A stretch of 6,401 nucleotides of DNA from JAISXK01 sp031549625 (GCA_031549625.1 JAVBPK010000104.1:1-6401); one strand, 5' to 3'; shown: positions 1 to 6,317, numbered from the stretch's first letter. Made by a program: numbers and translations. Notes: a model not told the origin generated them from the sequence alone.

Positions 1-705
1 CCCCGTGCCAAGTTTATCTACACCATTCCCGAATTTCAAAACCCGACAGGCGTTACCATGTCTCTAGCCAACAGAAAGAGACTCGTCGAGCTTGCCAACC
101 AATACGATGTCATGATACTTGAAGACAGCCCCTACAGGGAAATACGCTACGAGGGCGAGCCGCTGCCTGCCATAAAGAGCTTTGATACCCAGGAACGCGT
201 CATTCACTTGGGCAGCTTTTCCAAAATATTATGCCCCGGCATACGACTTGGCTGGCTGGTCGCCAAGCCGGAGCTTGCCACAAAGCTTGCGTTGCTCAAG
301 ATGGCGGCTGACACGCAGAACTCAACGCTGAACATGTTTATCGTGGATCGCTTCATGGATATGTACGATATCGACGCGCATATCGAAAGCATTCGCAAGA
401 TATACAAGACGAAGAAAGACCTTATGCTGGACACCATAAAAAGCGAATTTCCAAAGGAAATCACATATACGAATCCCTCTGGCGGACTGTTTACATGGCT
501 GACAATGCCGGAAAGTTGGGATGCAGGCAAGATCATGGGCGAAGAGCTTCTGCCAAAGGAAAAGGTCGCTTATGTACCGGGCGCACCATTTTACGCGTGC
601 GATGTGGAAGCAAATCATGCCAGAATGAACTATTCCTGTATGAGCAGCGAAAAGATCGTAGAGGGCATAACGAAAATAGGCAACGTCTTCAAAAGCATGC
701 TATAA
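1..705 (+). CDS. PLP-dependent aminotransferase, class I/II (2-aminoadipate/LysN-like), 5'-truncated by window edge
   Basis: C-terminal 234 residues of a cytosolic fold-type I aminotransferase, which moves an amino group between an amino acid and a 2-oxo acid using pyridoxal phosphate. The frame is open from base 1 and already reads an NPTG motif (window residues 14-17) before the ATG at 58, so that ATG is internal and the gene begins upstream. Visible family features are the Asp of EDSPY (codon 124-126), which pairs with the PLP pyridine nitrogen, with a Tyr three residues on; the Schiff-base Lys in SFSK (codon 223-225), followed by PGIRLGW; and the C-terminal Arg of ARMNYS, which binds the substrate carboxylate. 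The VAYVPGAPFY segment is typical of the LysN/AadAT/MocR-C-terminal group, which is often broad in specificity. If it lacks an N-terminal GntR domain it is an enzyme; if it has one it would be a MocR regulator, and the window cannot show which. An NSS transporter and a pyruvate aldolase follow, suggesting amino-acid catabolism. Confidence 0.93.
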   Translation, partial: PRAKFIYTIPEFQNPTGVTMSLANRKRLVELANQYDVMILEDSPYREIRYEGEPLPAIKSFDTQERVIHLGSFSKILCPGIRLGWLVAKPELATKLALLKMAADTQNSTLNMFIVDRFMDMYDIDAHIESIRKIYKTKKDLMLDTIKSEFPKEITYTNPSGGLFTWLTMPESWDAGKIMGEELLPKEKVAYVPGAPFYACDVEANHARMNYSCMSSEKIVEGITKIGNVFKSML

Positions 706-725
706 AAACATACTATCCCGTATTT

Positions 726-746
726 ATGCGTGGATAAACCGCGCAT
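726..746 (+). other. Small hairpin in the aminotransferase-transporter gap
   Basis: The arms ATGCGTGG (726-733) and CCGCGCAT (739-746) pair over 8 bp with one G-U and a 5-nt loop ATAAA. No T-run follows, so it does not look like a rho-independent terminator. It may be an mRNA-stabilising or processing hairpin within an operon transcript, or a 5'-leader element of the transporter. I see no convincing promoter in the 81-bp gap. Confidence 0.35.
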
Positions 747-773
747 TCATAAAAACAGGCACCATAAAAAAAC

Positions 774-779
774 AGGAGG
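774..779 (+). promoter_or_regulatory. Ribosome binding site of the NSS transporter
   Basis: A perfect AGGAGG lies 7 nt before the ATG at 787. It fixes the start there rather than at the in-frame ATG at 730, which would add a non-family N-terminus and has no Shine-Dalgarno sequence. The translation initiation signal is intact even though the downstream frame is interrupted. Confidence 0.9.
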
Positions 780-786
780 ACTTAAT

Positions 787-1281
787 ATGGAACAAAAACG
801 TGGCAATTTCTCTGGCAACCTCGGCTTCGTTCTTGCGGCAGCGGGAGCGGCTGTCGGGTTGGGCAACATTTGGAAGTTCCCTCATCTTGCGGGCAGTTCC
901 GGTGGCGGACTCTTTATCATTATTTACCTTGTTTTGCTCGCAGTTATGGGTATCCCTCTGATTCTCGCCGAAACCGCAATCGGCCGCAGAGGCCAAAAAG
1001 ACGCCATGCATAGCTTTGTTGAGATCGCCCAATCGCGCGGATATAAGAACAAAACGGTTTGGTCTATCGTGGGCGGCATCGGCGTATTAATCAGCTTTAT
1101 CATCTTTACCTATTATCCTGTTGTCGGCGGCTGGGTTGTTGAATACATGGTTAAGAGCGTGACCGTGCCGCTGGGAACCATCAACATGGATACGTTCGTG
1201 GCAATGATTTCTACACCCTGGAGCTCAATCATCTATACTTTCATATTCTTCTTTGCTATGTACATCATCGTTGTGCGCTGA
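787..1281 (+). CDS. NSS transporter N-terminal fragment (TM1-TM4), as translated up to the TGA
   Basis: If TGA is read as stop, the strong ribosome binding site yields a 164-residue protein containing TM1 (about 11-33, with the unwound GLGN core), TM2 (about 41-64), TM3 (about 91-121, containing YYPVVGGW) and TM4 (about 145-163), ending at Val-Val-Arg. It holds only half of each sodium and substrate site, because TM6, TM7 and TM8 are absent. It therefore cannot transport alone by any mechanism known for the family. It would be an independent gene product only if the downstream fragment is also made and the two assemble, which I consider unlikely. Confidence 0.5.
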   Translation: MEQKRGNFSGNLGFVLAAAGAAVGLGNIWKFPHLAGSSGGGLFIIIYLVLLAVMGIPLILAETAIGRRGQKDAMHSFVEIAQSRGYKNKTVWSIVGGIGVLISFIIFTYYPVVGGWVVEYMVKSVTVPLGTINMDTFVAMISTPWSSIIYTFIFFFAMYIIVVR

Positions 1282-1314
1282 ATTTCTGGCGGTATTGAGA
1301 AGGCAAACAAGATC

Positions 1315-2160
1315 ATGATGCCTGCTTTGTTTATCATCCTCATCATCGTCGTCATTCGCGCCATCACTTTGCCGGGCGCTATTGAGGGCATCAAATTCCT
1401 TTGGGTGCCGAACATGGAGAATGTGAAAAACGCAGGAGGCTTCGGCAAGGTCGCGCTGGCGGCGCTTGGCCAGCTGTTCTTCTCGCTTTCTATCGGCCAG
1501 GGCATCATGATTACATATGCATCGTATTTGAAAAAAGACACAAACTTAATGAAGAATGCAACAATGATTCCGATTATGGATACAGGCGTTGCGCTCCTGG
1601 CCGGTATGGCTGTGCTCCCCGCCGTGTTTGCGTTTGGCATTGAGCCGAGCTCGGGCGCCGGGCTGATGTTTGGCACACTGCCGCAGGTTTTCCACAACTT
1701 TGGCGCGGTATTTGGGCCGATCTTCATGTTCCTGTTCTTCGTGCTCGTGCTGTTCGCGGCGCTTACGTCGGCGATCTCCCTGCTGGAAGTTGTTTCCTGC
1801 TTCGTCATTGACACGTTCAAGTGGGAGCGCAAGAAGGCTGTTACAATCATGGCACTTGTCGGCTTCCTCCTGGCGATTATCAACATCATGTCCTATGGGC
1901 CCTGGGGCGATTTGATGATCGGCGGCATGGTTCTATTTGATTTCCTGGGCTATTTGACAGATAAAATTCTTATCCCCCTGTGCTCACTGTCTGTTTGTAT
2001 TTTCATTGGCTATATTTGGAACCCCCAAAATGCTCTCAAAGAAATTACGAACGAAGGCGCACTTACATTCAAACTGTTTTCCGCATGGAGCGTTCTCGTG
2101 AAGTACATTATCCCCATATTGATAATCACCATTATGGTAATGGGCTTCGTAAATGCATAG
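1315..2160 (+). CDS. NSS transporter C-terminal fragment (TM5-TM11), same frame after the TGA
   Basis: This is the 281-codon open stretch after the TGA, starting from the first in-frame ATG (1315, immediately followed by another ATG). It covers TM5 (MMPALFIILIIVV), TM6 with the broken-helix SLSIGQG motif, TM7, the re-entrant extracellular loop region, TM8 with the TS sodium-site pair, TM9, TM10 and TM11. A weak Shine-Dalgarno-like GAGAAGG (1297-1303) lies 11 nt upstream, so reinitiation after the TGA is conceivable but poorly supported. The codons between the TGA and this ATG (Ile-Ser-Gly-Gly-Ile-Glu-Lys) are also conserved family sequence, so this ATG is an internal Met of the original gene rather than a true start. 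Confidence 0.45.
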   Translation: MMPALFIILIIVVIRAITLPGAIEGIKFLWVPNMENVKNAGGFGKVALAALGQLFFSLSIGQGIMITYASYLKKDTNLMKNATMIPIMDTGVALLAGMAVLPAVFAFGIEPSSGAGLMFGTLPQVFHNFGAVFGPIFMFLFFVLVLFAALTSAISLLEVVSCFVIDTFKWERKKAVTIMALVGFLLAIINIMSYGPWGDLMIGGMVLFDFLGYLTDKILIPLCSLSVCIFIGYIWNPQNALKEITNEGALTFKLFSAWSVLVKYIIPILIITIMVMGFVNA

Positions 2161-2183
2161 TTTAGATCGGAGAAAAAAGAAAC

Positions 2184-2954
2184 ATGCCTAACAAACTAAA
2201 AGAGAAAATGGATCGCAACGAAAAAGTAATCGGTTCCTTCACACACCTTGGCAGCGGAACTGTCGTGGAATGCATGGGCCTTAGCGGGCTGGACTTCGCG
2301 GTAATCGACACCGAGCACGCGGCATTCCATATACAGGACACGCTGGATTATGTCCGCGCAGCGGAAGTCCGCGGCATGAGTGCTGTCGTGCGCGTGCAGG
2401 ATCACACCCGCCCCTCGCTCCACAAAGCGCTCAACTGCGGCGCGGATGCACTCATCATCCCCTGCATGGAAACAATGGACGAAGTGCGTCTGCTGCTTGA
2501 GCAGGGGAAATTCTACCCCAAAGGAAGGCACTGCTTCCCTTATGCGCGCAATTCCAGCTGGGGATGCGAATCTGCCGGGCACCTGACAGAATTCTTTGAA
2601 AGAGAAAACAGAGAAACGCTATTGGTGCCGCAGTGCGAAACCGTTGGATTTTTGAACCACATAGAAGAAATCATGCAACTGGATGGAATCGACGGCGTAT
2701 TCATTGGTCCATATGATCTTTCAACGGATATGGGGATGCCCGCGCAATTTGACAACCCCGACTTCCAAAAGGCAAGGGCACGCATTTTGAAGGCCTGCAA
2801 AGACGCCGGGAAATTTGCATGGATATTCTCGCCAAGCGCGGAAGCCGCCAAAAAGAACCTCGCAGACGGGTTTGACGGCACGGCGGTCAACATGGATACC
2901 GCTGTATTCATCAACGCCTACAAAACGCTGGTGGCAGGCATCCGTTCTTATTAA
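2184..2954 (+). CDS. HpcH/HpaI-family class II pyruvate aldolase
   Basis: This is a 256-residue cytosolic TIM-barrel aldolase of the HpaI/GarL/RhmA type. The family cleaves 4-hydroxy-2-oxo acids to pyruvate (or a close analogue) plus an aldehyde, using a divalent metal. The length matches HpaI and GarL. The catalytic His45 is in IDTEHAAF, and Arg70, which binds the pyruvate carboxylate, is in VVRV; both fall at the same numbers as in E. coli HpaI. The metal ligands are Glu152 (QCET) and Asp178 (FIGPYDLS), corresponding to HpaI Glu149 and Asp175. The start is supported by GGAGAAA (2169-2175) about 8 nt before the ATG. It lies 23 nt after the transporter frame and before a terminator, so it is probably the last gene of the cluster. 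Substrate specificity cannot be read from sequence. Residues 113-130 (PKGRHCFPYARNSSWGC) replace the HpaI-like Arg-Gly-Val-Gly loop and suggest a distinct subgroup. It is unusually rich in cysteine (positions 30, 85, 94, 117, 128, 151). Confidence 0.93.
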   Translation: MPNKLKEKMDRNEKVIGSFTHLGSGTVVECMGLSGLDFAVIDTEHAAFHIQDTLDYVRAAEVRGMSAVVRVQDHTRPSLHKALNCGADALIIPCMETMDEVRLLLEQGKFYPKGRHCFPYARNSSWGCESAGHLTEFFERENRETLLVPQCETVGFLNHIEEIMQLDGIDGVFIGPYDLSTDMGMPAQFDNPDFQKARARILKACKDAGKFAWIFSPSAEAAKKNLADGFDGTAVNMDTAVFINAYKTLVAGIRSY

Positions 2955-2976
2955 CCATCGGGTTCACCGCAAGGAT

Positions 2977-3008
2977 AAAGCCTCCGCATGTCATATTGCG
3001 GAGGCTTT
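2977..3008 (+). terminator. Rho-independent terminator of the aldolase cluster
   Basis: A perfect 12-bp stem is formed by AAAGCCTCCGCA (2977-2988) and its complement (2997-3008), with an 8-nt loop. TTTTCTGTT follows on the + strand. It sits 22 bp after the aldolase stop and 24 bp before the end of the converging HAD gene. It could also serve the minus strand, where the stem is followed by only TTTAT, a weaker signal. Confidence 0.85.
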
Positions 3009-3031
3009 TCTGTTAAACGTAGGTTTTGCCT

Positions 3032-3805
3032 TTAGCCCGGTATGTTGCCAACGCCGTCTAAAACGTACTTGGGCCTGTAAGGGAACTTGACAAGCATTTC
3101 ACGCGAGGTAACCCCCGAAAGTACGAGGACGGTATCGATTTCCGCTTCTATGCCGGCCATGATATCGGTATCCATTCTATCGCCCACTATGACCGTGTCG
3201 CTTTCATCGGCATTGATTTTTTTGAGGGCGTGCCGCATCATCAATGGATTTGGTTTGCCTACAAAATAAGCGCTTACGCCCGATGCCATTTCAATGGGCG
3301 CTATCAGCGCACGGCACGCGGGCACCAAGCCGTGTTCTGTGGGGCCCGTAAGGTCGGAATTGCAGCCGATTAAACGGGCGCCCTTAATAACGAGATTGGT
3401 CGCGCGCTCGATCGTTTTGAAATTCAACCCTTGATCTTCACCAACCACAACATAGTCCGGATTTATTTCGTTCATCGTGATGCCCGCTTCATATAGCGCG
3501 TTGATGAGCCCCGGCTGGCCCAATACGTAGGCGCTACACCCGGGCGCTTGTGATTGCAAAAAGCTTGCCGTCGCCAATGCGCTGGTATAGAAACCGTCTT
3601 CATTTACTTCAACGCCAAGGCGTAATAGTTTTTGTTGTAATTCTTTTGGCGTGTATCCGCTGTTGTTTGTGAGAAACAAAAATTTCTTTTTGCTTTTCTT
3701 TAACCAGTCTATAAACTCCGGCACCCCCGGCAAGAGTTTATCACCGTGATACAGCACGCCGTCCATATCACAAATGAACGCTTTCTTCTCTCTTAATTCT
3801 TTCAC
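3032..3805 (-). CDS. HAD superfamily (subfamily IIA) phosphatase, NagD/AraL/p-nitrophenylphosphatase-like
   Basis: This is a 257-residue cytosolic phosphohydrolase that would remove phosphate from small sugar phosphates or nucleotides through an aspartyl-phosphate intermediate with Mg2+. The four HAD motifs are visible: motif I DMDGVLY, with nucleophile Asp13 and acid/base Asp15; motif II LTNNS (45-49); motif III Lys184 in GKPNP; and motif IV GDRMDTD, with Asp209 and Asp214. Between motifs II and III lies the C2-type cap, including CNSDLTGPTEHG. The length is normal for NagD-like enzymes (about 250-270). The start is GTG: GGAG on the minus strand (3813-3816) is 7 nt upstream, and the overlapping ATG (3806-3804) runs straight into TGA. 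It is transcribed alone, converging on the aldolase cluster and divergent from the copper ATPase, so context gives no substrate clue. Members are often broad house-cleaning phosphatases. Confidence 0.93.
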   Translation of the reverse strand: MKELREKKAFICDMDGVLYHGDKLLPGVPEFIDWLKKSKKKFLFLTNNSGYTPKELQQKLLRLGVEVNEDGFYTSALATASFLQSQAPGCSAYVLGQPGLINALYEAGITMNEINPDYVVVGEDQGLNFKTIERATNLVIKGARLIGCNSDLTGPTEHGLVPACRALIAPIEMASGVSAYFVGKPNPLMMRHALKKINADESDTVIVGDRMDTDIMAGIEAEIDTVLVLSGVTSREMLVKFPYRPKYVLDGVGNIPG

Positions 3806-3840
3806 ATATTTTCTCCAATGCTTTTTATCTTTTCATACAC

Positions 3841-3869
3841 AGTATATCCCATCTTATATCTACGCGCAA
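3841..3869 (-). promoter_or_regulatory. Putative sigma-A promoter of the HAD phosphatase gene
   Basis: On the minus strand, TTGCGC (3869-3864) and TATACT (3846-3841) are separated by 17 bp, a good -35/-10 arrangement. The predicted transcription start is about 30 nt before the GTG codon, leaving room only for the ribosome binding site. Confidence 0.55.
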
Positions 3870-3885
3870 TGAGAATACACGGCCA

Positions 3886-3999
3886 CTATTTTTTGTCATG
3901 CGGGCATCCGCACCCCTTTTTTGCCCCATCGTAAAACGCCGCCTTTTCAGATGTATTTCTATCGGCGTCAAAATATGATATAATGCTTTTAGTTAGCAA
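3886..3999 (-). CDS. Possible small Cys/His-tailed protein, TTG start (doubtful)
   Basis: The minus-strand frame is open from a stop opposite copA codon 2 (4041-4039) to a TAG at 3888-3886, giving 50 codons. It has no ATG or GTG. The only usual alternative start is TTG at 3999-3997, with a weak AGGT about 7 nt upstream, giving 37 residues. The C-terminal part reads EKAAFYDGAKKGCGCPHDKK, which looks like a metal-ligating tail (Cys-Gly-Cys-Pro-His) and protein-like rather than random. The position beside a copper ATPase is suggestive. Against it are the short length, the lack of a good start, and overlap with the copA promoter and leader on the other strand. It could be a chance frame or the tail of a decayed gene. 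I do not recognise a family. Confidence 0.2.
   Translation of the reverse strand: MLTKSIISYFDADRNTSEKAAFYDGAKKGCGCPHDKK
3976..3984 (+). promoter_or_regulatory. Extended -10 promoter of copA
   Basis: TGA-TATAAT (3976-3984) is a perfect -10 hexamer with the extended TGn element. At 17-bp spacing the -35 position reads TTTCTA (3956-3961), a poor match, so the promoter probably relies on the extended -10 and may be regulated. The transcription start would be near 3991, about 45 nt before the ATG. A small dyad GTTA-N8-TAAC (3992-4007) sits at the predicted start and could be an operator. I see no CopY box (TACAnnTGTA) and no CueR-type 19-bp spacer. Confidence 0.6.
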
Positions 4000-4025
4000 C
4001 CAATAACCTGCGCGTGATACCGATT

Positions 4026-4030
4026 GGGAG
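4026..4030 (+). promoter_or_regulatory. Ribosome binding site deciding the copA start
   Basis: GGGAG ends 5 nt before the ATG at 4036. An in-frame TTG at 4024 overlaps this site and has no upstream Shine-Dalgarno sequence. The ATG at 4036 is therefore the better start, and it places the heavy-metal-binding domain directly at the N-terminus. Confidence 0.75.
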
Positions 4031-4035
4031 ATACT

Positions 4036-6270
4036 ATGCTACGAGAATATAAAATCATAGGCATGACATGCGCGGCATGCTCCGCCTCCGTTGAACGCGT
4101 TGTGCGCCGTGTACCCGGCGTGGAGTCCGCTTCTGTCAACCTTGCTACCGAACGGCTGCGCGTTCGCAGCACGGAAATGATGGACGACGCCGTATTTGCC
4201 GCCGTGAAAAAGGCGGGTTTTTCCGCCGCCTTGCTGCAAGAGCGAAAAAAGCAGGCCGAGGAGGATCAAAAGCGGCGTGCCGAACAACTTCGCGCGCAAA
4301 AACGCAATATGCTTATTGCAGTTTGCTTTGCAGCGCCGTTGCTCTATATCGCCATGGGGCCCATGATCGGCCTGTATTCCCCTATCGACCCTATGAAGCA
4401 GCCCCTCTTATTCGCTTTTGTACAGCTCGCTTTGCTCCTTCCCATCGTCGTAACCGGCAAGCATTTTTATGTACGCGGGTTTGGCAATCTTGCCCGTTTG
4501 CACCCCAATATGGACTCGCTGATCGCCGTTGGCACCGTCGCCGCCATCGCTTACAGCCTTGTTTCTGTTGCGCGCATCATGAACGGCGAGGCGCATCTGG
4601 CGCATGGGGGGCTGTATTTTGAATCTGCCGGCGTTATCATCGCGCTGGTTATGCTTGGCAAATACTTTGAAGCGCTCAGCAAGGGCAGAACCGACGAGGC
4701 CGTTCGGCAACTCATGGCGCTCGCACCCGATTCTGCCATTGTTCGCGCCAGCGATGGCTCGGAACGTGTTGTGCTGGCGGATGAATTGTTGCCCGGCGAA
4801 ATTATCGTCATGAAACCGGGCGAACGCGTGCCCGTGGACGGCATCATCATCGAGGGCAATACCACCGTGGACGAAAGCATGCTGACGGGCGAAAGCCTGC
4901 CTGTTGAAAAACAACCGGGCGACGCCGTTACCGGCTGCAGCATCAATGGCTCCGGCGCGTTTCTCTTCCGCGCCACGCGCGTTGGCGAAGAAACAACATT
5001 GGCGCAGATGATCCGCCTTGTGGAAGAAGCGCAAGGGAGCAAAGCGCCTATCGCGCGGCTTGCCGACCAGATAAGCGGCATATTTGTGCCTGTGGTTGGG
5101 GCGCTTGCCATACTTGCGGCTATATTATGGCTGACCATTGGCAAGAAGGATGTTTCCTTTTCACTGACTATCTTTGTATCCGTTCTGGTTATCGCTTGCC
5201 CTTGCGCCTTGGGCCTCGCTACCCCGACCGCCATCATGGTCGGCACCGGCCGCGGCGCAAAGCTTGGAATACTCATCAAAAGCGGCGAGGCTCTTGAAAC
5301 CGCGCACGCGCTCTCAAGCATCGCTTTGGATAAAACCGGCACCGTCACCGAAGGCAGGCCGGTTGTGACGGATGTGCTTTCATTTGACAGGGATGAACCG
5401 GAGATGCTGCGCTTATTTGCCTCGGGTGAACGCAACAGCGAACACCCTCTTGGCAAGGCCATCGTGGACTACGCACTGGAGCGCGGCATGACTTTGCTGA
5501 ACGCCGCCGACTTTAAAGCCACGCCGGGCAAGGGCGCAACCGCCACCGTAAACGGCCACCGCTTGCTTATGGGCAACGCGGCGCTCTTACAGGAGAACGG
5601 CATCACCATTCACGCGAACGCACAGGCGGACGCGCTTGCCTCGCAAGGCAAGACGCCCCTCTTTTTAGCCATCGACGGCAATTTAGCCGGATTGCTCGCT
5701 GTTGCGGACACAGTAAAACCGGACAGCAAGGCCGCTATTCGGCTGTTGCATGACATGGGGATTTCCACTTCGCTGATTACCGGCGATAACAGGCACACGG
5801 CCGAAGCGATCGCCGCGCAAGTGGGTATTCCGCATGTACTCTACCAGGTTTTGCCCGCCAACAAAGCGGATGAGGTGCGCCGCCTACAGGCGCAAGGCAA
5901 ACGCGTCGGCATGGTTGGCGACGGCATCAACGACGCCCCCGCCCTCGCGCAGGCCGACGTGGGCATCGCCATCGGCACGGGCACGGATGTGGCCATTGCC
6001 TCCGCGGACATCGTGCTTATGAGCGGCAAACTGACGGAAGTTCCCGTGGCCATACAGCTGAGCCGCTGCACCATGCGTATTATCCGGCAAAACCTCTTTT
6101 GGGCGTTTGCGTACAATACGCTTGGGATCCCTGTCGCCGCCGGCCTGTTATACGCGTTTGGCGGGCCGCTGCTTTCTCCCATGATCGCGGCGCTTGCCAT
6201 GAGCCTGTCTTCCGTTACCGTGCTTTCCAACGCGCTTCGCCTAAAACGCATAAAGCTTTCCCTCGGCTAG
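4036..6270 (+). CDS. copA: Cu(+)-exporting P1B-1-type ATPase
   Basis: This 744-residue inner-membrane pump exports cytosolic Cu(+) using ATP. There is one N-terminal heavy-metal-associated domain with GMTCAAC (Cys12, Cys15), then paired N-terminal helices. The actuator domain carries TGES (284-287). The ion-path helix carries CPC (Cys388-Pro389-Cys390). The phosphorylation site is DKTGT with Asp432, the nucleotide-domain SEHPL has His470-Pro471, and the hinge has TGDN and GDGINDAP (Asp629, Asp633). The last two helices carry Tyr693-Asn694 and Met722-x-x-Ser-Ser726, the P1B-1 determinants for monovalent copper rather than Zn/Cd. The length is normal for a single-domain Firmicutes CopA (about 740-820). 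It appears monocistronic in view: it is divergent from the HAD gene, and no copZ or csoR/copY lies within the window. Many long reading frames on the opposite strand here (for example 4551-5462) are shadows of its GC-rich codons. Ag(+) may also be carried. Confidence 0.97.
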   Translation: MLREYKIIGMTCAACSASVERVVRRVPGVESASVNLATERLRVRSTEMMDDAVFAAVKKAGFSAALLQERKKQAEEDQKRRAEQLRAQKRNMLIAVCFAAPLLYIAMGPMIGLYSPIDPMKQPLLFAFVQLALLLPIVVTGKHFYVRGFGNLARLHPNMDSLIAVGTVAAIAYSLVSVARIMNGEAHLAHGGLYFESAGVIIALVMLGKYFEALSKGRTDEAVRQLMALAPDSAIVRASDGSERVVLADELLPGEIIVMKPGERVPVDGIIIEGNTTVDESMLTGESLPVEKQPGDAVTGCSINGSGAFLFRATRVGEETTLAQMIRLVEEAQGSKAPIARLADQISGIFVPVVGALAILAAILWLTIGKKDVSFSLTIFVSVLVIACPCALGLATPTAIMVGTGRGAKLGILIKSGEALETAHALSSIALDKTGTVTEGRPVVTDVLSFDRDEPEMLRLFASGERNSEHPLGKAIVDYALERGMTLLNAADFKATPGKGATATVNGHRLLMGNAALLQENGITIHANAQADALASQGKTPLFLAIDGNLAGLLAVADTVKPDSKAAIRLLHDMGISTSLITGDNRHTAEAIAAQVGIPHVLYQVLPANKADEVRRLQAQGKRVGMVGDGINDAPALAQADVGIAIGTGTDVAIASADIVLMSGKLTEVPVAIQLSRCTMRIIRQNLFWAFAYNTLGIPVAAGLLYAFGGPLLSPMIAALAMSLSSVTVLSNALRLKRIKLSLG

Positions 6271-6296
6271 AATTCAATCAAGAGCGCCATGCCAAT

Positions 6297-6317
6297 AAAA
6301 AAGGGCGACATCCCCTT
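6297..6317 (-). terminator. Possible rho-independent terminator for a minus-strand gene beyond the right edge
   Basis: Read on the minus strand, AAGGG, a 7-nt loop and CCCTT (6317-6301) form a short 5-bp stem that runs directly into a T-tract (6302-6297). The T-tract is on the minus side, so it does not fit copA termination. The stem is short, so strength is uncertain. Confidence 0.35.

Larger units (their letters stand above)
787..2160 (+). pseudogene. Sodium:neurotransmitter symporter (NSS/SNF) family transporter, interrupted by one in-frame TGA
   Basis: Read through the TGA, this gives 457 codons, the size of bacterial 11-helix NSS proteins such as MhsT and Tyt1. The family couples inward Na+ flow to amino-acid uptake across the cytoplasmic membrane. 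Signatures run through both halves. TM1 has AVGLGNIWKFP, with Asn27 matching the LeuT Na1 ligand. TM2 has Glu62, as in LeuT. TM6 has FFSLSIGQG, with Ser where LeuT has Thr254. TM7 has MDTGVALLAG, and TM8 has Ala324/Thr327/Ser328, the LeuT Na2 ligands. The TGA (codon 165, 1279-1281) sits in the TM4-TM5 cytoplasmic loop, where the family usually reads Arg-Gly-(Val/Ile); one G-to-T change of GGA explains it. No other stop or frameshift is seen, so the lesion is recent or artefactual. The stop lies 23 nt before the aldolase, pointing to co-transcription. The substrate is not deducible; an amino acid is likely. Confidence 0.85.

Noticed and set aside
58..705. Aminotransferase starting at ATG 58
   Set aside because: The frame is open upstream to base 1 and encodes the conserved NPTG motif there, so the ATG is an internal methionine.
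730..786. Longer N-terminus of the transporter from ATG 730
   Set aside because: It has no ribosome binding site and the added residues are not family-like, while a perfect AGGAGG sits 7 nt before ATG 787.
1279..1281. UGA read as tryptophan (mycoplasma-type code)
   Set aside because: Tryptophans in all the genes are TGG, the site is normally glycine, and no other in-frame TGA is present.
1279..1305. Selenocysteine insertion at the TGA
   Set aside because: The only downstream fold is a weak 4-bp TTCT/AGAA hairpin with GGT in its loop. The position is a structural glycine in a loop, with no redox role known for the family.
3899..3922. Terminator TGCGG-GCAT-CCGCA followed by a T6 run, + strand
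   Set aside because: The stem is only 5 bp, four bases separate it from the T-run, and no + strand gene lies upstream that it could end.
4024..4035. copA start at TTG 4024
   Set aside because: TTG overlaps the GGGAG ribosome binding site of ATG 4036 and has none of its own; the four extra residues add nothing to the metal-binding domain.
4408..5462. Long minus-strand reading frames opposite copA
   Set aside because: They lie antisense to strongly conserved P-type ATPase sequence, have low-complexity Ala/Ser/Arg-rich translations and no recognisable domains; they are shadows of GC-biased codons.
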